From contig JAGGRV010000246.1 of assembly GCA_021159445.1 (NCBI GenBank), forward strand, positions 1-5,934: DNA of 5,934 nucleotides, given 5' to 3'. The stretch is from Deltaproteobacteria bacterium (GTDB taxonomy: Bacteria > Desulfobacterota > Dissulfuribacteria > Dissulfuribacterales > UBA3076). Shown here in pieces: positions 1 to 5,120 of this stretch (position 1 is the first letter of the stretch; every line of letters starts with the position of its first letter). The translations under genes were made by a program, and so were the position numbers. The notes under the pieces were generated by a model. It saw only the letters and a program-made list of their open reading frames with translations. It was not told the DNA's origin and searched no databases.

Positions 1-1601
1 GCAAATACATAAGTAGAGAGTATGAATCCCAGGGGCACATTGACCATAACGCCTATTGTAAAGGCCCAAAATGGTTTCATGCCGAATACGAGCAGGTCTT
101 TAACGCGTGTGGAAAGGCCGATACAGAGAAAACAGAAGACAAAGCACCAGGAGCGCAACTTCTTGATAGGAGCGATGGCCTTTGATTTAAGGACGCTCTC
201 GAACCAGTCAGATTTGTAATACAACTGTTTTAATGCTGTTTTTTGATCTTTGGTTGTTGCAGATGTCAATAACATATCCAGCTCGTCAAAAGACATCTTG
301 CCCTGAAAGGTGATGGCTCCCTGTTCAGGAGACAAGGCAAACTTATCCATTAATTCGGCCGGCACCTTATAGCCTGAAAAGTCGGCATTATAGGCTTCCT
401 TTGTTACATGGGTCTTGAAGACACCTTGTAGCTTTGCCTTTCCTACATGAAATTTCGGCCCGGTTGCTGCGATAACGCTGATAATGATCGAGGCGGCGAA
501 GAAACCCAACACGAATTTAGGGAATCTTTCCCAGATTACTCCAGGTCTGACAGCCCTCTGTCCCCTTTTTTCCTCCCAAAATATGACTGAGATAATTGAA
601 AGGACAAATGCCCATATGCCCACCCAGATATCCCGGCCGATTACCTTCATCAAGGTGAAGGTATGGATGGCAGACTCTCCATATTCGCTGGCTATTTCTG
701 CAACTACTGCAAATCCGGCTGCATCCGCAAACTCAGATGTCCCTACCCATGCCCCGGCTTCCCCTGGAGTTATGGTTCCTATGGTATCCGGTGTTATTGC
801 CAACTTGTTCGGTGGAGGAATCATTATTTTTGTGATCACCACCAGGGATAAGATCATGACTATAGCCCAGATAGAGACAATGCCGATAGTGATGGCAATA
901 TGATCCTTTTTTGCCTTGACTGCCCCGCCAACAGCAATCGCTGCGGATACACCGCATACTGCGCCGCCGGTCCCCAGGACGGCCCCGAACCTTGGCTCCA
1001 GGCCAAAGAGCTTGGTGGCAGCCAGATAGATGGTTAACCAGGTAGTTATGGAGATGATGGTTGCCTGGACAAAGGCAATCGGGCCGGCCGTGATAATGAG
1101 GGTAAAAGGTAAGGTTGCGCCAAGAAGGACAATTCCTGTCTTGATATAGTATTCAGTCCTCATTGAGGTGTAGAACCATCTAGGCATCTTCTTGAGATTA
1201 CCTATGATCAATCCAATAATCAGGGCAAGCAATGGCGCTCCCAGGTGCGCCTCCTTCATCATCTTTGAAGAGGCCAGGTAGAAAATGGCCAGTGAGCCCA
1301 GAAATATAATGGTATAACCTGAGAGATATTCTTTTATGTTATGGCCCATGACTGCCATGCTGATGGTAAAAACCAGACCAAAACCGAGAAAGATAATGAT
1401 GTATGGCACAAAATGTTTCACAAGGTCAGACCACAACCCGGCAAGATCTGACCACTTTCCAGGTGTTATGGCGATCCCCTTGATTGTGGTTCCACTCCAA
1501 AAAAAGGCCATGGCCACAAAAATGATCAACAAACCCAACCAAATAGCCCAGCAGTCCTCTGTTTTGTACAGTTCGGATATTTTTCCTGTTTGTTTTGCCA
1601 T
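1..1601 (-). CDS. YeiH/UPF0324-family membrane protein (putative sulfate exporter family), long variant, 3' end off window
   Basis: The minus frame stays open from ATG 1601 to the window edge (533 codons seen). An in-frame TGA four codons upstream of the ATG fixes the start; the ribosome site is weak. The protein is an inner-membrane polytopic protein with hydrophobic segments near residues 18-36, 65-86, 95-111, 121-135, 153-195, 208-226, 235-257, 325-342, 361-379, 484-497 and 509-532. UPF0324/YeiH hallmarks appear in order: the GIVLLGA segment (156-162), a glycine-rich GTGGAVCGVSAA (210-221) matching the family GSSICGAAA motif, GAWVGTSEFADAAG (283-296), and a C-terminal CIGLSTRVKDLL (493-504). 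The E. coli homologue is about 350 residues and ends just after the equivalent of the last helix here, so few codons should be missing. Extra parts are about 100 N-terminal residues and a hydrophilic insert at about 380-480. The family is called a sulfate exporter, but the substrate is poorly established. Family placement is strong; function is not. Confidence 0.88.
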   Translation of the reverse strand, partial: MAKQTGKISELYKTEDCWAIWLGLLIIFVAMAFFWSGTTIKGIAITPGKWSDLAGLWSDLVKHFVPYIIIFLGFGLVFTISMAVMGHNIKEYLSGYTIIFLGSLAIFYLASSKMMKEAHLGAPLLALIIGLIIGNLKKMPRWFYTSMRTEYYIKTGIVLLGATLPFTLIITAGPIAFVQATIISITTWLTIYLAATKLFGLEPRFGAVLGTGGAVCGVSAAIAVGGAVKAKKDHIAITIGIVSIWAIVMILSLVVITKIMIPPPNKLAITPDTIGTITPGEAGAWVGTSEFADAAGFAVVAEIASEYGESAIHTFTLMKVIGRDIWVGIWAFVLSIISVIFWEEKRGQRAVRPGVIWERFPKFVLGFFAASIIISVIAATGPKFHVGKAKLQGVFKTHVTKEAYNADFSGYKVPAELMDKFALSPEQGAITFQGKMSFDELDMLLTSATTKDQKTALKQLYYKSDWFESVLKSKAIAPIKKLRSWCFVFCFLCIGLSTRVKDLLVFGMKPFWAFTIGVMVNVPLGFILSTYVF

Positions 1602-1644
1602 AATTGCGTCTTCTCACTCTGTCATATATTCGAGGCTTGACAGG

Positions 1645-1672
1645 ATTATGTTTTGTGATTTTCTAATCCCAA
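1645..1672 (-). promoter_or_regulatory. Candidate sigma-70 promoter for the YeiH-like gene
   Basis: On the minus strand, TTGGGA (1672-1667, four of six matches to TTGACA) is followed after 16 bases by CATAAT (1650-1645, five of six matches to TATAAT). Transcription would start near 1638, giving a leader of roughly 37 bases before ATG 1601. The surrounding DNA is AT-rich, so chance matches are likely. Confidence 0.35.
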
Positions 1673-1798
1673 ATATTATTTAATCGTAAAAAAACAAAAC
1701 CCCCGAGCATGAAAATTCGCCAAGTTACATGGGAAGTAGTATATAAAATTTGTCTAATCTAATGCAATTATATATATTTACAGTGTACACAAAAATAT

Positions 1799-1825
1799 AA
1801 TGCTTAGTATATCCCTTTAAGCATT
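1799..1825. repeat. 8-base inverted repeat (hairpin)
   Basis: AATGCTTA (1799-1806) and TAAGCATT (1818-1825) are perfect reverse complements around an 11-base loop. Read on the minus strand, the hairpin is followed by ATATTTTTG, which resembles a weak intrinsic terminator. The stem is AT-rich, and no minus-strand gene upstream needs terminating, so an operator or chance palindrome is equally possible. Confidence 0.4.
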
Positions 1826-1898
1826 TCTTAATTGATCTGTGATAAAAAACCACTACCTCTCTCATCTTTGAATCAGAGATACCGGTTTCCATTTTATC

Positions 1899-1915
1899 TG
1901 TCAATAGGATTGACA
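1899..1915. promoter_or_regulatory. Operator-like 17-base palindrome with TTGACA in both directions
   Basis: TGTCAAT (1899-1905), AGG, then ATTGACA (1909-1915) form a perfect 7-base inverted repeat with a 3-base centre, the size of a dimeric repressor or activator site. Each arm contains a consensus -35 hexamer TTGACA, one per strand. On the minus strand a weak -10 (TATCTC, 1881-1876) lies 17 bases away; on the plus strand no -10 is seen at normal spacing. I cannot assign a regulator: it is not the FNR consensus TTGAT-N4-ATCAA. Confidence 0.4.
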
Positions 1916-2014
1916 CCTTAACGTGCCATCAAAAAAAGGAGTTTTTATCTGAGACTTCATAAAATTTAATAAAACTTAGGGGCTTCGTCCAATTGGAATA
2001 ATAGTTCGTCCTTG

Positions 2015-2137
2015 AACTCTTCGGAGTTATTGTGCAGAATGTCCTATAGTGGAGGCAGGGACAGATCTCTGACCGTGAGACAGCGGCGATGAAAAGAACC
2101 CTGTGCCGCTGAAAGCAGCATATTGCTTTCCATTCTG
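2015..2137 (+). ncRNA. Candidate structured RNA: UUCG hairpin plus multibranch fold
   Basis: Four perfect complementary pairs are nested or adjacent within 123 bases. AACTC-TTCG-GAGTT (2015-2028) is a hairpin with a C(UUCG)G tetraloop, a hallmark of stable RNA. CAGAATG (2035-2041) pairs with CATTCTG (2131-2137) to close a loop. Inside it lie CAGCGGC (2081-2087) with GCCGCTG (2105-2111) and GAAAGCA (2111-2117) with TGCTTTC (2124-2130). A weaker TCTC/GAGA hairpin sits at 2067-2080, and CAGGG (2056-2060) could pair with CCCTG (2099-2103) as an alternative or pseudoknot. It matches no riboswitch, T-box, SRP, RNase P or tmRNA motif that I recognise. Strand is uncertain; plus is chosen because the tetraloop reads UUCG there. 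No confident promoter or terminator was found, so it might be a gltX leader, an independent small RNA, or part of the adjacent repeat. Confidence 0.3.
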
Positions 2138-2142
2138 AGGTT

Positions 2143-2298
2143 AGGAACGGGAGATAAATAAGTTGAACAAAAATTAATAGGATTTTTTGTTGTATTCAAG
2201 GCGCGAGGAGCGAGCATAACGGGTTATGTGATCGACGAGCAACGAAGAAGACGGCAAAAAAGACATTAATTTGTTCAAGTTATTTATTGTACGTTCCT
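2143..2298. repeat. Long imperfect palindrome (candidate dispersed intergenic repeat or miniature element)
   Basis: The left arm (2143-2178) and the reverse complement of the right arm (2265-2298) agree at 29 of 34 aligned positions with one 2-base gap; both share AGGAACG, ATAAATAA, TTGAACAA and ATTAAT in order. Inside the arms, TTTTTTG (2183-2189) mirrors CAAAAAA (2255-2261). The exact centre is the 14-base palindrome CATAACGGGTTATG (2215-2228), flanked by less complementary GC-richer DNA with GAGCGAGC and CGACGAGC (2209-2239). The whole would fold as one hairpin with an internal loop. There is no open reading frame or transposase, so any mobility would depend on an enzyme encoded elsewhere. 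It lies just upstream of the gltX promoter and downstream of the candidate RNA. I infer a repeat family present at many sites in this genome; only one copy is in the window. Confidence 0.65.
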
Positions 2299-2320
2299 TA
2301 TCTCCTCACGGAAGGAAAGG

Positions 2321-2350
2321 TGGACAGTCTTTGGATTAAATCTCTATATT
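2321..2350 (+). promoter_or_regulatory. Candidate sigma-70 promoter for gltX
   Basis: TGGACA (2321-2326, five of six matches to TTGACA) is followed after 18 bases by TATATT (2345-2350, five of six matches to TATAAT). Transcription would start near 2357, giving a leader of about 42 bases. In that case the upstream palindrome and candidate RNA are not part of the gltX message. A weaker overlapping alternative is TTGGAT (2331-2336) with TGTAAT (2354-2359). Confidence 0.5.
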
Positions 2351-2388
2351 CTTTGTAATTTGGCAATTAGGATCAAGGAAGACGATAC

Positions 2389-2394
2389 AGGAGG
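2389..2394 (+). promoter_or_regulatory. Ribosome binding site deciding the gltX start
   Basis: A full AGGAGG lies 4 bases before ATG 2399. This favours that start over the in-frame ATG at 2438, which has no comparable site although it would give a protein closer to the usual GltX N-terminus. Confidence 0.8.
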
Positions 2395-2398
2395 ATAA

Positions 2399-3934
2399 AT
2401 GGTTGACAATACAGGTAAGAATACAGGTCAAGATTCTATGGATATAAGAAACGTGCGTGTACGATTTGCTCCAAGCCCCACAGGGTATCTCCATATCGGC
2501 GGGGCTCGTACTGCCATATATAACTGGCTCTTTGCCAAAAAACACGGTGGCACATTAATTCTTCGCATAGAGGACACAGATGTCGAACGTTCCACAACCG
2601 ATTCCATCCAGGGGATCATTGACGGGCTCCATTGGCTGGGGATCGATTGGGACGAGGGTCCGTATTTTCAGTCGAAATACATTGAGGAGCATAAAAAAGC
2701 TGCTATGCAGCTGGTCGAATCAGGCCATGCCTACAAATGTTTCTGCACCAAGGAAGAGCTCGATGTAAAAAGGAAGACCGCTTTGGCAGCCAAACAGTCT
2801 GTTCAATACGACAGGACCTGCAGGAGACTCACATCAGAGGCCATAGCCGCCAAAGAGGCCCAGGGGCTCCCATATGTCATTCGCTTCAAGGTACCTGAAC
2901 AACAAGGTGCAGTATGTGTCAATGATGCGGTCTATGGACCTATTGAAAAGCAGTACCAGGATATTGAAGATTTTGTCATATTGCGGTCAGACGGTTCTCC
3001 GCTCTATCTTCTCTCAAACGCCGTAGACGACATCCGGGATGGAATCACACATGTGATCCGAGGCCAGGACGGCCTAGCCAACACTCCCAGGCAGGTCCTT
3101 ATCTATGAGGCACTTGGGACAAGACCTCCGGTATTTGCCCATATGCCTCTTACCCTGGACTTAAAGAAGCGCAAGATATCCAAACGGACCCACGGTGAAC
3201 TTGTATCAGTGCAGTTTTACAGAGATCACGGATTTTTGCCTTGGGGCCTTGTGAACTACCTTGTGCTCCTCGGCTGGCACACCTCTGATGACCGGGAAAT
3301 ATTCAGCAGGGAGGAGCTGATAGACGCCTTCTCACTTGAGGGTATAGGCCGGGCGAATTCCATATTCAATTACACGCCAGGAGATCCGAAGTTCTTCACA
3401 GACCCCAAGGCCCTTTCAATAAATTCTCATTTTCTAAGGACTTTGCCTATAGAAGAAATCGTCGAACCAGTGAAAGAAGAATTCGTCACGGAAGGCATCT
3501 GGGACCCGGCATATGATGGGGCAAAGAGGCAGTGGTTCCTTTCCACATTGGATCTTATCAGAAGCCGTTTTCATACCTTCAAGGACTTTGCCGAACTGGG
3601 AAGGGCATACTTCTCAGAGGACTTCCCCATTGACCCCAAGGCCTTGAAGAAAAGAGTGCTCAAACATCCGGACCTCAAAGACTGGCTGCCGCAGCTTGCA
3701 GACCGCATGGAGCAGACCGAGTCCTGGACTCTTGAAACGACCGAAGAAGTTGTGAGGGACTTTATACAAGGGCTTGAAGTAAAGCCGGGTATCGTTATCA
3801 ATGCCGTTCGCGCTGTGGTCACAGGCCAGTTGGCGGGGCCGGGCATCTTTGATGTGCTGACGGCCATTGGAAAGGACCGGGTTGTTAAAAGGCTCCGCAG
3901 GATATCTAAACTGTTCGGAGAAATTCAAGGATAA
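2399..3934 (+). CDS. gltX: Glutamyl-tRNA synthetase
   Basis: A cytoplasmic class I aminoacyl-tRNA synthetase that activates glutamate with ATP and loads it onto tRNA-Glu. At 511 residues it is slightly longer than typical bacterial GltX (about 470-500), through an N-terminal addition of about 15 residues before VRVRFAPSPTG (19-29). The HIGH-type signature is HIGG (32-35) within the GYLHIGGARTAIYNW block; the KMSKS-type loop is KISKR (259-263). The tRNA-binding stretch RGQDGLANTPRQ (221-232) has Gly where many homologues have His after the Asp. The zinc-site region keeps C114, C116 and C141, but the fourth ligand (His in E. coli) appears to be Arg143. From about residue 340 on lies the helical anticodon-binding part. 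It looks monocistronic with its own promoter, and converges with the HDOD gene 39 bases downstream; no intrinsic terminator is visible there. Whether it discriminates tRNA-Glu from tRNA-Gln cannot be told. Confidence 0.97.
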   Translation: MVDNTGKNTGQDSMDIRNVRVRFAPSPTGYLHIGGARTAIYNWLFAKKHGGTLILRIEDTDVERSTTDSIQGIIDGLHWLGIDWDEGPYFQSKYIEEHKKAAMQLVESGHAYKCFCTKEELDVKRKTALAAKQSVQYDRTCRRLTSEAIAAKEAQGLPYVIRFKVPEQQGAVCVNDAVYGPIEKQYQDIEDFVILRSDGSPLYLLSNAVDDIRDGITHVIRGQDGLANTPRQVLIYEALGTRPPVFAHMPLTLDLKKRKISKRTHGELVSVQFYRDHGFLPWGLVNYLVLLGWHTSDDREIFSREELIDAFSLEGIGRANSIFNYTPGDPKFFTDPKALSINSHFLRTLPIEEIVEPVKEEFVTEGIWDPAYDGAKRQWFLSTLDLIRSRFHTFKDFAELGRAYFSEDFPIDPKALKKRVLKHPDLKDWLPQLADRMEQTESWTLETTEEVVRDFIQGLEVKPGIVINAVRAVVTGQLAGPGIFDVLTAIGKDRVVKRLRRISKLFGEIQG

Positions 3935-3973
3935 TGGAAGTAATTTGATTCTGCGTCCTTTACATTCTTTGTG

Positions 3974-4840
3974 TTAGACGAACGTAAGCAGTATTTCCGA
4001 TTTTTCAGATTTCTCCCTTACTTTCTCGATCATCGGCGGAATGTCGGCGGCCTCGAGGCCCATCCGTTTCCAGACACTGTGAAAGAATGCGGGCGCCGTC
4101 TCGTCTCCGCTGTTCCCCATCTTATCGACGTTGCAAATGTAGTTAGCCATGTGACAGAGCATGGCCAGGTCACGATATTGCTCTGTTGCGTTATCGGGTT
4201 CATGGTGCCACCGGACCACTTCAATCACTTCCCTGGAGAGTTTCCATTTCTTTCCCAGCCACGCGCCTACCTGGGCGTGATCGGACCCGATGCATTCCAA
4301 CTCAATATGGAACAGAGGTATCTTGCGTTTCGCGCTCTCACGAAGGGAGGTCCTGAACTCATCGTGAAAAAACTGCTCGAAGATAATTTTGCCTATATCG
4401 TGAAGCAGACCCGAAAGATGGAGCAGATCCACGGTATAGCGTTTTGAGATGCTCTGCCTGACTCTATTGTAGACAACGTTGGCCGCAATACCTGTGGAAA
4501 TACAGTGTCGCCAGAACTCTTTTCGGTCAAAGCCGGCTTCCCCTGATTTATCGAACGTAGCAAAGACGGAAGTCGACAGGGCAATGTTGTTGATGGCATT
4601 GAATCCCATTCTTGACACGGCGTGCTGTACAGAGGTAATTGGCTCGATTCCACCATAGAATGCAGAATTGACCACTTTCAATATTCTGGCCATCATTGAA
4701 GGGTCGTCTTCAATAAGGGCCGCCACACGTCTTGCATTGGATTTGGGATTCCGTATCTCTTCGCCCAGCTTCTCGATCACCACGGGAAGAGTCGGAAGAT
4801 TGTGAATTTTCTCAAGGCGTCTAACAATATGTGTCTTCAT
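3974..4840 (-). CDS. HDOD-domain protein (signalling/regulatory)
   Basis: A 288-residue soluble protein consisting almost entirely of an HDOD domain, a relative of HD phosphohydrolases found in bacterial signalling and often tied to motility, c-di-GMP or stress control. The N-terminal part shows the family pattern LPTLPVVIEKL (15-25), EDDPSMMARILKVVNSAFYG (44-63) and an SVQHAVSRMGF helix (70-80). The metal-site-like residues include H112, H147-D148 in LLHDIGK (145-151), H188 and HHEP (212-215). There is no GYP motif, so it is not an HD-GYP phosphodiesterase, and no receiver, GGDEF or EAL domain is attached. A short Lys/Glu-rich C-terminal helix follows. The ATG has AGGAG six bases upstream. 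It lies 97 bases downstream of the ATPase gene on the same strand and may share its transcript. Domain assignment is firm; the output partner is unknown, and catalysis is unproven for most HDOD proteins. Confidence 0.92.
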   Translation of the reverse strand: MKTHIVRRLEKIHNLPTLPVVIEKLGEEIRNPKSNARRVAALIEDDPSMMARILKVVNSAFYGGIEPITSVQHAVSRMGFNAINNIALSTSVFATFDKSGEAGFDRKEFWRHCISTGIAANVVYNRVRQSISKRYTVDLLHLSGLLHDIGKIIFEQFFHDEFRTSLRESAKRKIPLFHIELECIGSDHAQVGAWLGKKWKLSREVIEVVRWHHEPDNATEQYRDLAMLCHMANYICNVDKMGNSGDETAPAFFHSVWKRMGLEAADIPPMIEKVREKSEKSEILLTFV

Positions 4841-4846
4841 TGTCTG

Positions 4847-4851
4847 CTCCT
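4847..4851 (-). promoter_or_regulatory. Ribosome binding site of the HDOD gene
   Basis: AGGAG on the minus strand with a 6-base spacer to ATG 4840 supports this start, which also places the domain's first conserved block at residue 15, as expected for HDOD proteins. Confidence 0.75.
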
Positions 4852-4862
4852 ACCCGACATGT

Positions 4863-4872
4863 TTAAGCTTAA
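4863..4872. repeat. 10-base palindrome in the ATPase-HDOD gap
   Basis: TTAAGCTTAA is a perfect palindrome lying 23 bases upstream of the HDOD start codon. It is too short and AT-rich to act as a terminator alone; it could be a binding site or chance. Confidence 0.3.
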
Positions 4873-4919
4873 GGGGCAAAAGGACTAGGGTCAATCTCTT
4901 TTCTATGGATAACGTCCTT

Positions 4920-5120
4920 GCTGGTTAAAAATCCAACCTTTTAGGAAACCTGGGCGGAAGAATCTCTACTTTGCGACGCCGGGCTTTGCTGTAGGGCTGA
5001 TGAAGTGGTGGGAATCAAGGAGTTGGCTGGAATCAATTTGTGGCAACTCTTTACAACATTGTAGGCAATATCATAAAAATTATGACGGGAAGTACTGTCT
5101 TTTCCGCTGGTTAAAAATCC
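4920..5120. repeat. 15-base direct repeat spanning the ATPase stop codon
   Basis: GCTGGTTAAAAATCC occurs at 4920-4934, just after the ATPase stop, and again at 5106-5120 inside the gene. The offset is 186 bases (62 codons), so both copies are in the same reading frame and encode GFLTS on the minus strand. The downstream copy lies in a 22-codon stretch that stays open after the TAA and reads GFLTSKDV against GFLTSGKDS in the gene. It may be a relic of a tail duplication; no function is implied. Confidence 0.6.

Larger units (their letters stand above)
1602..2398. other. Gene-free region between the divergent YeiH-like gene and gltX
   Basis: No convincing protein gene is found on either strand. 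The left part (1602-1980) is AT-rich and carries short palindromes: GTGTACAC at 1783-1790, an 8-base inverted repeat at 1799-1825 and a 17-base operator-like site at 1899-1915. The right part (about 1980-2310) has a more balanced base composition and is dense in hairpins, described separately as a candidate structured RNA and a palindromic repeat. The last ~90 bases hold the gltX promoter and ribosome site. A 63-codon GTG-start frame at 1725-1916 on the minus strand lacks a ribosome site and is not called. Confidence 0.8.

Noticed and set aside
484..903. 139-codon plus-strand open frame
   Set aside because: It lies antisense to the conserved helices of the YeiH-like protein, and its translation has no recognisable domain; it is a shadow of the minus-strand gene.
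1637..1667. Plus-strand TTGACA (1637-1642) as a promoter
   Set aside because: The only -10-like hexamer, TCTAAT at 1662-1667, is 19 bases away, and no plus-strand gene begins for more than 700 bases.
1725..1916. 63-codon minus-strand open frame starting with GTG
   Set aside because: There is no ribosome site, the DNA is AT-rich, and the palindrome at 1899-1915 overlaps its start. The product resembles nothing known to me.
2201..2260. CRISPR-like or iteron repeats from GAGCGAGC / CGACGAGC
   Set aside because: There are only two short imperfect copies with no regular spacing; they are better explained as the loop region of the palindrome.
1980..2398. T-box or other known riboswitch controlling gltX
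   Set aside because: No AGGGTGG-type T-box, antiterminator or T-rich terminator is present, and the likely gltX promoter lies downstream of the structured block.
2336..2545. 69-codon minus-strand open frame over the gltX promoter and start
   Set aside because: It overlaps the conserved gltX N-terminus in antisense and has no ribosome site or recognisable domain.
3935..3973. Bidirectional terminator between gltX and the HDOD gene
   Set aside because: The 39-base gap contains no stem with a T-run on either strand.
3971..4447. 158-codon plus-strand open frame downstream of gltX
   Set aside because: It is antisense to the HDOD gene, which has clear motifs; the plus-strand translation has none.
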